From Betaproteobacteria bacterium (lineage in GTDB: Bacteria > Pseudomonadota > Gammaproteobacteria > Burkholderiales > Rhodocyclaceae): a stretch of DNA of 52,337 bases. The notes beneath the pieces were generated by a model. That model saw nothing but the letters and a program-made list of their open reading frames with translations, was not told where the DNA came from and searched no databases. Positions 22,706 through 33,100 of this stretch are shown piece by piece. Both the position numbers and the translations under genes were made by a program. The stretch covers positions 1 through 52,337 of the forward strand of contig JAPTVL010000543.1 of NCBI GenBank assembly GCA_028065725.1. Reading direction: 5' to 3'. The number at the start of each line of letters is the position of its first letter. The stretch's first letter is position 1.

Positions 22706-25434
22706 TGCTTGGACTGACTCTACGAGAAGAATTCCGGGGCAAGCGCCTCAAGGGCACGGCCATCGAGCTGTCCAACGACCAGCACACGGGCGCGACCCAG
22801 ATCGCGGCCAAGCAGTTCTTGGAGATCACCTATCCCACGCACGACCTGCTGAAGGGCATCGAGGCCGTCGGCCCGAATCAGGGACGCCCCGTGGTCGTGA
22901 TCGGCGAACGCGGCCTCGGCAAGTCGCACTTAATGGCCGCGCTCTACCACGCTGTCACCGACCCCGCCTCGACGGGCGCCTGGCTCAATGCGTGGGCGAC
23001 CACGCTGGCTGAACCCAACGTCGGCAAGATCGCGCTGCGCGACGGTATGCACGTCATCGGCGAAAGCTTGCATCGCCACCGCTACAAGTTCCTGTGGGAC
23101 GTGCTGTTCGAGAACCATCCGCACGGCAATTTCATCAAGGGCAAGTGGGAAGGCCAAGGCTCGTCCAAGACCGAAATCCCATCCGACAAGCTCATTATCG
23201 AGCTGCTGGAGAACAAGCCGACGATGCTGCTGCTGGACGAGTTCCAGACGTGGTACGACGGCCTCACTAACACCAAGCAGTACCCATGGAAGCAGTGGGC
23301 GTTCAATTTCATCCAGATCCTGTCGGAGATCGCAAAGGAGCGTCCAGACCTGTTGGTGTTGGTCATCTCCGTGCGCAACGGCGGCAGCGACGCCTATCAG
23401 CAGGTGCACCGCGTCAACCCTGTCGCCATCGACTTCAAGGCTGGGGGCAATGCCGAGCGCATTCAGCAGGATCGCCGTCGGATGCTGTTGCACCGCCTGT
23501 TCGACAACCGCTTGCAGATCGCCAGCGGCACCATCGAATCGCTGGTCGCACAGCACGTTGCCGAATCCTTCCGCCTGCTGGATGTGCCGCCCGCGGAGCA
23601 GGAGCGCAAGCGCCGCGAGTTCACCGAATCGTGGCCCTACGCGCCGCACCTGTTGCGCCTGCTCGAAGAGCAGGTGCTGGTTGCCACCGACGCGCAGGAA
23701 ACACGCGACCTGATCCGCATCCTCGCCAACATCTACAAGAGCCGTGGCGATTCCGCGCCCGTGCTCACCGCCGCTGACTTCCGGTTGGACGACGACGCCT
23801 CCGGCATCGGCGCGCTGCTCGAAGCCGTCGCTAACCAGCACCACCGCACGCTGCGGGAGAAGGCGCAGCAGAACATCATCTCGGTGCGAGAGGCGCGACA
23901 CGATTACGCCAGCATTGCGCCTCACCTGCAAGAAATCATCGGCGCGCTGTGGCTGCGCTCGATTGCGGTGGGCAACCTTGCCGGTGCTGAACCGCCCACG
24001 CTGCAACTGGACATCACCCGCGACAAGCCGGTGGACGACAACGCTTTCCAGGTCGAGCTGGCGACCATCGTCGAGAACAGCTTCAACATTCATCAGGAAG
24101 GCACCAAGCTGCTGTTTCGCGAGGAAGAGAATCCGCGCGCCAAGCTCATGGCCTACGCGCGCAACGACAAGCTATTCGCTGACGGTGCCGATCAGGCACA
24201 GCTGGCCAAGCAGGTGCGCTACGTCATCGGTGGCACGGATGAAGTCGCCAAGACCTTCCGCGTGATCTCCCTGCCGAAGTCGTGGGTCAACGACCCGTGG
24301 TCATCGCTCGATGAGGCCGAGCAGCCCGAAAAATGGGACGACCGTTTACCCATCCTCGTGCTGCCCGACGAGGCCGAAAAGCTCGACGCTACGCTGGGTC
24401 GTTGGCTCAAAGACCAGTTGCAGAAGCGCCGCAACACCGTCCGCTTCCTGCTGCCGCGCGCGGGCAGCACCAACGCCTTCATGGATCGTGACCTGCTCAT
24501 CCTCGCCCGCGCCGAGATGAAGGCGCAGGAATGGAGCAGCCAGAACCCCGAATACCGAAAGCTGCACAAGGAATTCGAGACCACGCTGCGCGACAACCTC
24601 AAGAAGCGGTTCGACCGCTTCGCCGTGCTGCAACGCTGGAATTTCGCCGACCCTGCGCAGTGCAAGTTCAGTGTCGAACGCCTCGACAAGCAAGGTTCGC
24701 AGATTCCCGAAGCCATCGAGGAGGCGCTGACCGGCGACCTGTTCGTGCCGGAAGACTTCGAGGAACTGGTGCTGGAATACGCAAACAACAACGAATCGGT
24801 CGGCAAGCTGCTGCGCGAGCTTCAGGAGCCGCGCCCCGCTGGTCAGGACTGCATTCCGTGGCTGGGCGAAACGGCGATGAAGGAACGCCTGCTGCGCCTG
24901 TGCGCCAAGGGCAGGGTCGCCATCAATGTGCGCGGCATGGAGTACCTGCAAACCAATCCGGGCGAGGACGAGGAAACCGCATGGCGGCGTTTGCGCCCCA
25001 AGCTCTCGCTCACGGGTCGCCATCTCGACGACGTGTTCGTGATGCTGCCCTCGGCCGTGCCCGCGACGGGTGGTTCCACGCCGCCCGCACCATCACCGGG
25101 TGGTATTCCACCAAATGGTGGCGCTGCCCCCGCGCCTGGCGTTTCCGAACCCACGCCGGGCGGTTCTCCTGCTCCAACGCCTGCGTCCACGCCGGGCGGC
25201 ATTTTCAGTGGCGACACCGCGACCGCCAAGCCGCGCACGCCACTGTCCAACCCGGCCACATCGCCGCTCAACCTGATCGGCAAGATCGAGGGTTGGGGCA
25301 TTGGCCCGGCCACGAAGGTGGCCGAGGTGTCCATCAAGGTCTCCACCGCCACTGGCGCGCAGCTCAAGGAACTGCTCAAGAAGCTGCCCGAAGGCATGAC
25401 CTTCGAGCTGAATCTTGAGAAGGAGGACGACTGA
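22705..25434 (+). CDS. DUF499-type AAA+ ATPase, large BREX-like core protein
   Basis: A 909-residue ATPase. Walker A is GERGLGKS (67-74) and Walker B MLLLDEF (174-180), followed by an arginine-rich lid region. It resembles the DUF499/COG1483 ATPases that accompany DUF1156 methyltransferases and PglZ, the counterpart of PglY/BrxC in BREX. Residues about 785-840 are a Pro/Gly/Thr-rich linker with repeated TPGG/SPGG units. The end (about 850-909) is a small domain with IGKIEGWGIGPATKVAEVSIKV. It is coupled to the HTH gene (TAATG) and to pglZ (TGATG). It probably drives the phage-sensing or methylation complex; that role is inferred from homologous systems. Confidence 0.85.
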   Translation: MLGLTLREEFRGKRLKGTAIELSNDQHTGATQIAAKQFLEITYPTHDLLKGIEAVGPNQGRPVVVIGERGLGKSHLMAALYHAVTDPASTGAWLNAWATTLAEPNVGKIALRDGMHVIGESLHRHRYKFLWDVLFENHPHGNFIKGKWEGQGSSKTEIPSDKLIIELLENKPTMLLLDEFQTWYDGLTNTKQYPWKQWAFNFIQILSEIAKERPDLLVLVISVRNGGSDAYQQVHRVNPVAIDFKAGGNAERIQQDRRRMLLHRLFDNRLQIASGTIESLVAQHVAESFRLLDVPPAEQERKRREFTESWPYAPHLLRLLEEQVLVATDAQETRDLIRILANIYKSRGDSAPVLTAADFRLDDDASGIGALLEAVANQHHRTLREKAQQNIISVREARHDYASIAPHLQEIIGALWLRSIAVGNLAGAEPPTLQLDITRDKPVDDNAFQVELATIVENSFNIHQEGTKLLFREEENPRAKLMAYARNDKLFADGADQAQLAKQVRYVIGGTDEVAKTFRVISLPKSWVNDPWSSLDEAEQPEKWDDRLPILVLPDEAEKLDATLGRWLKDQLQKRRNTVRFLLPRAGSTNAFMDRDLLILARAEMKAQEWSSQNPEYRKLHKEFETTLRDNLKKRFDRFAVLQRWNFADPAQCKFSVERLDKQGSQIPEAIEEALTGDLFVPEDFEELVLEYANNNESVGKLLRELQEPRPAGQDCIPWLGETAMKERLLRLCAKGRVAINVRGMEYLQTNPGEDEETAWRRLRPKLSLTGRHLDDVFVMLPSAVPATGGSTPPAPSPGGIPPNGGAAPAPGVSEPTPGGSPAPTPASTPGGIFSGDTATAKPRTPLSNPATSPLNLIGKIEGWGIGPATKVAEVSIKVSTATGAQLKELLKKLPEGMTFELNLEKEDD

Positions 25435-26423
25435 TGGCACTGACCGCCGGCGCACTGCAATCGCTGACGCAAGGCACGGAAGCCGACGCTTGGCGCGTCA
25501 TCATCGACCACGCCGTCGGTATCGCCTCCAAGCCGCTGGCCGCAGGCAACGCGCCAAGCGAGGTCGTGAGGCGCGACCGCGAAATCGGCGAACTGGATTT
25601 GTTCCTGTCCTCCAGCGGATGGGATTTGTGGCAAGCCTTTGGTGACAGCGTCGAGCGCACTTCGGATCGTTTGGTGCGCTGGTGGGCCGAGCCCTTCAGC
25701 GCCAAGGCTGTGCTCATCCTCGATGGGCTGTCCCTGCGCGAACTGCCTTGGCTGTTGCAGGGAGCGAAGGAGCGCGGCTTCACCACGCACGAGGTCAGCG
25801 CCAACGCCTCCGAACTGCCTGGCGAAACCGATGAATTCGCCCGCGCGCTCGGCTTCGCCAGCCGCAGCAAGCTCCAGAACAACGGTGGCGGTCTCGCGCA
25901 CAAGCTGCAAGCGGCCGGCACCGAGACGGTGGATTTGCCGTGGAAGGACTGCGAGAGCCTGATCGGCAGCACGCCGAACCAGATCTTCTGGCACCACTGG
26001 CCTGACGCCAAACTGCACGATGGCTCCGGTGCAGGCCAAGGGTTGGAGCCGCTGACAAAAGACGTGGTCGAACAACTGACCAGCGACGACTTCTGGGCTT
26101 TCGTCGGGCGCCTGACAACCGGTCGGCGCCTGGTCATCACCTCCGATCACGGCTACGCGGCCACCGGCTACTTTCCCGATGCCGATGGCGAGGTCAGCCA
26201 GTTCCTCAAGCAGACGTTTTCCAGCGGCCGCAGCAAGAAGGGCACGGGTGACACCGGCCCCTTTGTGCCGCCCGTGGCATTGCAAGTCAACAACTCGCAC
26301 GGCGTGCACCTATTGGCCTTGGGCCGCAGGAAGTGGCGCAGCCAGGGCGGCTACCCGACGCTCACGCATGGCGGCTTGTCGCTGTTGGAAGTGCTGTCGC
26401 CTTGGGTTGAGATAAGCCGATGA
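25434..26423 (+). CDS. pglZ: Short PglZ-like alkaline phosphatase-fold protein
   Basis: A 329-residue PglZ-type protein. The alkaline-phosphatase-superfamily metal motifs are present: VLILDGLSL (Asp97, with Ser100 near the nucleophile position) and VITSDHGYAA (Asp238, His239), then a late HGG near residue 311. Canonical PglZ of BREX is usually far longer (roughly 600-850 aa), so this is a reduced core form. The start overlaps the DUF499 gene as TGATG. A 34-nt gap separates it from the next gene, the only real gap in the operon's first half. A hydrolase role on nucleic acid or nucleotides is assumed from family membership. Confidence 0.85.
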   Translation: MALTAGALQSLTQGTEADAWRVIIDHAVGIASKPLAAGNAPSEVVRRDREIGELDLFLSSSGWDLWQAFGDSVERTSDRLVRWWAEPFSAKAVLILDGLSLRELPWLLQGAKERGFTTHEVSANASELPGETDEFARALGFASRSKLQNNGGGLAHKLQAAGTETVDLPWKDCESLIGSTPNQIFWHHWPDAKLHDGSGAGQGLEPLTKDVVEQLTSDDFWAFVGRLTTGRRLVITSDHGYAATGYFPDADGEVSQFLKQTFSSGRSKKGTGDTGPFVPPVALQVNNSHGVHLLALGRRKWRSQGGYPTLTHGGLSLLEVLSPWVEISR

Positions 26424-26457
26424 GCACAGCGGAGCACATTTTTCGGAGCATGAGCTA

Positions 26458-27486
26458 ATGGCACAAGCTGATCTATTGGTTGATCTGCTCAAAACCGCGG
26501 CCGGCGGGGATCAGCTTGCCTTCCGCAAAGCCGCAGAAGGGTTGATTCAGGAAGAAAAGCAGAAGGGACATCGGCTGCTCGCGGAGCGACTGGCCAAAGC
26601 ATTGCAACCCAATGCTACTCAAGCCGTTCGCCCACCTGTCGCCAAGATGAGCAGCAACAGCCCACAAAAAGATCTGTTCTACGAGATCACACCAGAGCGC
26701 AACCTGGATAGCTTGGTGCTGCCTGAAAAGATCAAGACGCAGATACAAGAGCTTGTCGAGGAGCAGCATCGTTCAGAGTTGTTGCACGCACACAACCTGC
26801 GCGCCAGAAACCGCCTCTTGCTCGCAGGCCCGCCTGGCAACGGCAAAACAACGCTGGCCGAAGCGCTGGCATTTGAGCTGATGTATCCCCTCATCGTTAT
26901 CCGATACGAAACCTTGGTGGGGAGCTATCTCGGTGAAACTTCTAGCCGCCTGAAGAGCGTGCTGGACTACGCCAGAACGCAGCGCTGCGTTCTGTTCTTT
27001 GATGAATTTGAGACCTTGGGTAAAGAGCGCGGTGATACCCATGAAACGGGAGAGATCAAGCGTGTTGTCAGCACCATGCTGATGCAGTTGGATGAAATGC
27101 CCGACTATGTGGTGGTGGTTGCCGCCAGCAATCACCCTGAGCTTCTGGATAAAGCCGTTTGGCGACGCTTCCAATTGCGCATTGAATTGCCAATCCCTAC
27201 TCGAGGTCAACTGACGCACTACATCGCCTCCATCGGGCGCAGGTGCGGTGTCAATTTTGGATATGAACCAGCGACATTGGCAAAGCATCTGCTGGGATTG
27301 AATTTCGCAGAAGCCGAAGAGTTCTGCCTTGGTGTGGTTCGCCGCGCCGTGCTCGACCTGAAAACGGAAAACGCCCAGCAAGTGACCAAGCTAAAGCTGG
27401 AGCAATGGAAAGGCCGTTTGACACCCACTACAGATAAGGGTGCGGTAGTAGGCAAGGGCGCGGCCAAAGAGGAAGGGAATAGCTGA
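26458..27486 (+). CDS. AAA+ ATPase paired with subtilisin-like protease
   Basis: A 342-residue AAA+ ATPase of the FtsH/Cdc48-like type. Walker A is GPPGNGKT (124-131), Walker B VLFFDEFE (178-185), sensor-1 VVVAASNHPELLD and an arginine finger region WRRFQLRIELP. The first 75 residues are a helical adaptor region. GGAG about 9 nt upstream supports the ATG at 26458. It overlaps the protease gene by TGATG. By eye, this gene and the protease use more A/T-ending codons than the flanking pglZ and methyltransferase genes, suggesting a cassette of separate origin. It may unfold or gate substrates for the protease. Confidence 0.88.
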   Translation: MAQADLLVDLLKTAAGGDQLAFRKAAEGLIQEEKQKGHRLLAERLAKALQPNATQAVRPPVAKMSSNSPQKDLFYEITPERNLDSLVLPEKIKTQIQELVEEQHRSELLHAHNLRARNRLLLAGPPGNGKTTLAEALAFELMYPLIVIRYETLVGSYLGETSSRLKSVLDYARTQRCVLFFDEFETLGKERGDTHETGEIKRVVSTMLMQLDEMPDYVVVVAASNHPELLDKAVWRRFQLRIELPIPTRGQLTHYIASIGRRCGVNFGYEPATLAKHLLGLNFAEAEEFCLGVVRRAVLDLKTENAQQVTKLKLEQWKGRLTPTTDKGAVVGKGAAKEEGNS

Positions 27487-30110
27487 TGGCGACATCTCTT
27501 CCTCTTCTGGTGTTCCCACAGGCGAAAGCCATCGTGCCGCCCAAAGGAAATGGCTTCCCATCAAGCCAACCCCATGTTCCCGCACATGGAAAGCAAGTGG
27601 CGCGCTTGGGCGCACAACTTACTGCGCTACAGCAAGAGTTCGACCGCTACAAAGCCAGTGTCAGTGGCTCTGTGACTGGATTCGAGCCTGAAACGGTTCT
27701 GGTAATAGAGATAGCAGGCAGCGTCAACGAATTCCGGCAGGCCGTCGAAGCCATCGGGCTCGAATGGCTGGGCGAGTGGGATGTTGACGACATTCCGCCT
27801 GACGAGGATTTTTTCGAGCGCAACACCAAAGGAGAGCGCACGAACAAGGCTGTCAAAGGACGGATGTTCCTATCGCTCGGTAACGAAGCAGGGATGCGGG
27901 AGCTTCTCTCGCTGTGGGAGAAGTGGCGGGACAACAAAACGCTACCAACCGGGAAAACCAAATGGCGCGATGTGTTCAACCAGATTGTTCAAATCCGCCG
28001 CTGGGGCATTGAAGAAGCACTGCGTGAGACAGGCATGCTGGATCGCTGGCGTGACTTGCTCGATCCCATCAATCCAGCGCAACTAATCCACTGCCAGATC
28101 GAGCTGTTCTATCGCAGATCTGAAGACAGACGCAAGCAGGGTGAGCGCAATGTTGTCGCATTGCTGGAAGCGGCTGGTGGCCGCACATTGAGCAGCTTCA
28201 TCGACATGCCGGAAATTGCCTTTCACGCGGTCAAGGCTAAATTGACCGCAGAAAGCATCCGGCAGCTTTTGAACGATCTGGATTCCGAAGCTCACGATAC
28301 CGACATCCAGCTCTTCAAGTTTCACGGCGTCATGTATTTCCGCCCCACCGGGCAAAGCCTTGCGGTCACGGAAGAGGGCGAAGGCATTGATACGGAAATA
28401 GCAGAAGGGGTGGTTGACCTACCTCCCATCGCGGCCATTCTCGATGGCGTGCCCAATGTGCTGCATCAGGCGCTGAAGGGACGATTGTTGCTGGACGACC
28501 CGGACAACCTTTCAGCACAGTATCAGCCGGGTGAAAGGAAGCATGGCACGGCAATGGCGTCACTGGTGGTTCATGGAGAAGTGGCAATCGGCCAAGCCGA
28601 TCCGTTGCCGCGTCTGGTGTATGTGCTGCCGATCATGCAGCCAGATCCCCAATCCATGAACAGGAGCGAGCACGTTCCCGATGATGTTTTCTTCGAGGAT
28701 CGCATCGCACGCGCAGTCAGACGAATGTTTGAAGGCGAAGGCGCTGTGCCTGCACAGGCTCCCAGTATTTGCGTCATCAACTTGTCTATTGGTGATCCCG
28801 CGCGCCCTTTCATTCATACACCCAGCCCATGGGCAAGGCTGCTGGATTGGTTGTCGTGGAAGTACCGCGTGATTTTTTGCGTAAGCGCCGGAAACTATCC
28901 AGATGCCATCGACATTGCTCTGTCGGGACCCGACTATCTGGCCTTGACCGACGCCCAAAAGGTCGAGCATGTACTCAAGTGCATTCGGTCTCAGTTATCC
29001 GGGCGGCGAATTCTGTCCCCGGCAGAATCCATCAATTCCATCACGGTCGGCGCAATTCATGCTGACAGCGGTGGAAATTATCACCAAGGGCACCGCACAG
29101 ATTTGCTGCCTGGCGCATCGTTGTTTAGCCCTGCTGCACGGCTTGGGCATGGCTTTCGCCGCTCCATCAAGCCGGAAATCCTTCTTCCAGGAGGGCGGCA
29201 ACTGTATCGCACCCCAGTGCTAGACAGCCAAACTGTCTATCAACTGGATGGCGGGCTTGCTGCGCCGGGCCAGCAAGTCGCCTGGGACAGCAATCAGGCT
29301 GGTGCTTTGTCGCAAACAGTTCATACACGCGGCACCAGCAACGCCACAGCCCTTGCTACGCGTGGCGCGGCACGCATTTATGACGTGCTGGATGCGCTAC
29401 GCGCGGGGCAAGGAGAGAACATTCCGCAACAACTGATCTCCGTACTCATCAAGGCGTTGCTGGTGCATGGTGCGAAACAGGATGATGACGCTTGCAAGGC
29501 AATCACTGCCGCGCTGAAAACACCTGATAACTCACGCCAGTTCAAAGAGGTGATGGCGCGCTATCTTGGCTATGGCGCGGTTCAAATCGAACGAGTGCTG
29601 ACGTGTACCGAGCAGCGCGGCACGGTGTTGGGCTGCGGCGAAATCGGTGAGGATGAAATCCACGAATATCGCCTGCCGCTGCCGCCCGATCTGTCTGGCA
29701 GTCAGGTATGGCGTCGAATGGTGGTGACCTTGGCGTGGTTCAGTCCGGTCAATCCAAACCATCGAAACTTCCGTGAGGCCAAGCTGGAGCTTTCTCCTGT
29801 CGGGGGCTGGGGTGATTTGCCTCTCAAGCTCGCTCGCCAGGATGCAGACCATAACCAGGTGTTGCGCGGAACGGTGCAGCACGAGGTGGTTGAAGGCTCT
29901 AAACAGATTGCGGTATTTCAGGACGGCGACAGCATTTTGCTGCACATCGCATGCAGAAAAGATGCAACGGCACACCTCGACGAGGCTATTCCCTACGGCC
30001 TCGCCGTCACCCTGGAGGTGGCCGAAGGCATCCAAATCCCAATTTACGAACAAATTCGCACCCGGCTTCAACCGCAAGTCGTGGTCGGTGCCGTCGGAGG
30101 CACACCATAA
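27486..30110 (+). CDS. Subtilisin-like (S8) serine protease in the defence operon
   Basis: An 874-residue S8 family protease. The catalytic triad is complete: Asp320 in AAILDGVPN, His353 in KHGTAMAS and Ser618 in GTSNATALA; Asn470 in SAGN gives the oxyanion hole. The long N-terminal part (1-310) has no signal peptide and carries charged helical segments, so the enzyme is probably cytoplasmic. The C-terminal 200 residues are a beta-rich region. Subtilases next to AAA+ ATPases recur in phage-defence neighbourhoods; target and trigger are unknown. It starts in overlap with the ATPase stop and ends directly before the methyltransferase ATG. Confidence 0.88.
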   Translation: MATSLPLLVFPQAKAIVPPKGNGFPSSQPHVPAHGKQVARLGAQLTALQQEFDRYKASVSGSVTGFEPETVLVIEIAGSVNEFRQAVEAIGLEWLGEWDVDDIPPDEDFFERNTKGERTNKAVKGRMFLSLGNEAGMRELLSLWEKWRDNKTLPTGKTKWRDVFNQIVQIRRWGIEEALRETGMLDRWRDLLDPINPAQLIHCQIELFYRRSEDRRKQGERNVVALLEAAGGRTLSSFIDMPEIAFHAVKAKLTAESIRQLLNDLDSEAHDTDIQLFKFHGVMYFRPTGQSLAVTEEGEGIDTEIAEGVVDLPPIAAILDGVPNVLHQALKGRLLLDDPDNLSAQYQPGERKHGTAMASLVVHGEVAIGQADPLPRLVYVLPIMQPDPQSMNRSEHVPDDVFFEDRIARAVRRMFEGEGAVPAQAPSICVINLSIGDPARPFIHTPSPWARLLDWLSWKYRVIFCVSAGNYPDAIDIALSGPDYLALTDAQKVEHVLKCIRSQLSGRRILSPAESINSITVGAIHADSGGNYHQGHRTDLLPGASLFSPAARLGHGFRRSIKPEILLPGGRQLYRTPVLDSQTVYQLDGGLAAPGQQVAWDSNQAGALSQTVHTRGTSNATALATRGAARIYDVLDALRAGQGENIPQQLISVLIKALLVHGAKQDDDACKAITAALKTPDNSRQFKEVMARYLGYGAVQIERVLTCTEQRGTVLGCGEIGEDEIHEYRLPLPPDLSGSQVWRRMVVTLAWFSPVNPNHRNFREAKLELSPVGGWGDLPLKLARQDADHNQVLRGTVQHEVVEGSKQIAVFQDGDSILLHIACRKDATAHLDEAIPYGLAVTLEVAEGIQIPIYEQIRTRLQPQVVVGAVGGTP

Positions 30111-33100
30111 ATGGCCACTAAGAAAGAACTACTCCAACAAGAAGTCGCCAAAGCCGTCGGCGCAGGCAAAACGGTCGCGTTGGAAACCGTCGATTTCAAC
30201 GACCCGAATCGCCCCAAGACCTGCCTGGAGGTGGATTTCCCCATCTTGCCGGTCAATCAGGTGGCGATCATCGAAGGCAACGCGGGCAAGCCCATCTATC
30301 AGATGTCCAAATGGTGGGCGCGGCGGCGTTCCAGTGTGTTCCGCTCGATGCTGATCGCGGCGGCGACGAAAGCGCCGGAAGACTCCTCGCACGCAGCCAA
30401 ACTGGTGTGGGACAACTACTACGCCAACCACCAGAAGAAAGGCGCGTTCAAACACCTGAAGGTGGCGGATATCTTCATGGGCGGCGGTACCACGCTGGTG
30501 GAAGGCTCGCGCCTCGGGATGCAGATGGTCGGCAACGACCTCAACCCGGTCGCGTGGTTCGTGGTCAAGCAGGAACTGGCCAATGTCGATCTGGAGCAGG
30601 TGAAGAAGCTGCTCGCCGACATCGAGGCCGAGGTCAAGCCGCAGATCATGCCGTACTACTACTGCGACGGCCCCAACGGCGAAAAGGGCAAGTGGACGCA
30701 TCTGCCCAGCAACAAGGCGATGCCCGCCGGCTTCGATCCGCTGACCATTCCGCGCGAGCAGCGCGGTGACTACCGCTACGAAGGCCCGGAAGTCATCTAC
30801 ACCTTCTGGGCCAAGCACGGGCCGTGTCAGGTGACGGGCTGCGGCCACCGCACACCGATCATGACCAGCCCGGTGATGGCGGTGAAGACGATCAGCGTCA
30901 AGCATTGGGAACACACCTGCGGCAAGTGTGGCGAAGCCTTCGATGTCGAGGAAGACGCCGCGCGCATGGCTCCGGATGCACCGCTGTTTGTTGCGCCGAC
31001 AGAACATCCGTTTTCCGTGCTCGATCCAAAGAAAGGCGTGATCTGCCCGCACTGCGGCCACACGGAAATGGTCAAGCTCGGCAAGGGCAAAAACAAGAAG
31101 GTGGAGCTGAGCCTGCTGGTGCATCCGCAGTGGCTGGCGGGTGCGCCGAAGCAGGACGCGAATGGCCAGCCCTACGGCGGCTCGGCGCAGGACGACGTGG
31201 CCGCGACCACGCGATGGGATGCGGCCCGCGCCGCGAAGATTCGCCTGCTGGAGGTGCGCGGCACGCTGCCCGATGAAGTGACCGACCCGGAAATGGGCGT
31301 CACGTTCGCGCCGGAGAAAGGCACGGTGCCGAAGAAATCTCACTATGCCTGTTCGGCCTGCGGCACGGTGCAGGATGTGCTGACCACCATCAAGGCCACC
31401 GGCAAGACCGGGCCGATGGCCGCCTACGCGGTGCAGGGCTACGCGCCCAAGCGCGATGCGGCGGGCAAGCCCTACGGCGGTCGCTTCTTCGCCGCCTACG
31501 ATGCGGCGCACGCGCGGCAATACGACACCGCGTTCACGGAATGGGAAGCGCGCAAAGACGCCGACCTGAAGGACTACTGGCCGCGCTCCGAGCTTCCATA
31601 CGGTTTCATGACCCACCATTTGCAAGGTGGCGTGCCGAATCACGGCTTCACGCATTGGTGGACGATGTTCCATCCGCGCCAGTTGCTCGTTCACGCGCAA
31701 CTGCTCAAGGCCATCGTAAATGTTGGCAGCTACGACTGGATGACTCGTGAGTATGTGCTCGGCGCATTCCAGAACTACTTGCGAAACCAGAGCGTTCTTG
31801 CCTTCTGGCACATCAACAAGGATCACTTCGTTCCTGCGATGTCGAACAACAACTTCCACCCGAAATCAACGCTGGTTGAAGTTGGTGTCTTTTCGCCAAT
31901 GGGCTATGGCCCTTGGAGTTCCTGCGTCCCGGTTCTGATTGAGAGCCGCGATTGGGCCTTGCAGCCCTGGGAGGCAGTAAGCGCAGAGAGCTTGAAGCGC
32001 AAGGACGCCGTGCTTGCAGGCGGCATCAGTGGCAAAAGCGAGAAGGTCTTTCCGGGCGATCCGGTAAACGGCGCGGACGTTTTCTGTGGGTCGTCCACGG
32101 AGCTGACGAAGGTTGCGGATGCCAGCCTCGATCTGGTCATCACCGATCCGCCCTTTGGCGGCCTGCTGCACTACTCGGAGCTGTCCGATTTCTTCTACGT
32201 CTGGCTGCGCCTCGCGCTGAAAGACAGGTACCCGGATTACTTCCGCGCCGAATACACGCCCAAGTCGCTGGAGGCGGTAGCCAACCGCGCCCGCGAGCCG
32301 GAAGACCCGGACGGCTTTTACCAGCGCCTGCTCACGCAGTGCTGGCGCGAAGCACATCGCGTGCTCAAGCCCAGCGGCATTCTCGCCTTCACCTTCCACC
32401 ACAGCGAGGATGAGCCGTGGGTGGCGGTGCTGGAGTCTCTGTTCGATGCGGGCTACTACCTCGAAGCGACGTACCCCATCCGTTCCGACGAAACCAAGGG
32501 CGAAGGCGAGTTCGGCTCCAAGACCATCGAGTACGACATCATCCACGTCTGCCGCAAGCGCACCGAGGAACCCAAACCGGTGAGCTGGGGACGGATGCGC
32601 CGCGAGGTGATGGCCGACGTGCGCCAGTTGCAGGCCATGCTGGAGAACCACGCGAAGGAAGGTCTGCCCGCCGCCGACATCCAAGTCATCCGGCGCGGCA
32701 AGGCGCTGGAATACTTCTCGCGCCACTACGGCAAGGTGTTCGTGGACGAAGACCGCGCGATCTCGGTGAAGGATGCGCTGGTCGGCATCAACCAGCTCAT
32801 TGACGAAGACGCCGATAAGGGCAAGGAAGCACCGCCCGTCAACGCCGAGCCGATGACGCGCCAGTTCCTGCGTACCTTCGGCGTGGCCGCCGAACTGAAG
32901 CGCGACCAGTTGCAGAAATTCCTCAAGGGTTCGATCACCACGCCGGACGAATTCGTGCAACGAGGCTGGTGCGCGGAGAAGAACAAGGTGTTCACCCGCA
33001 CCGATCCGCTGGATTTCGCGCGTGAGTGGTCGGGCAGGCATCGCCGCAAGCTGACGTCCGATCTGGATCAGGCGCTGGTGCTGGTCGGCGCGTGCTTCGA

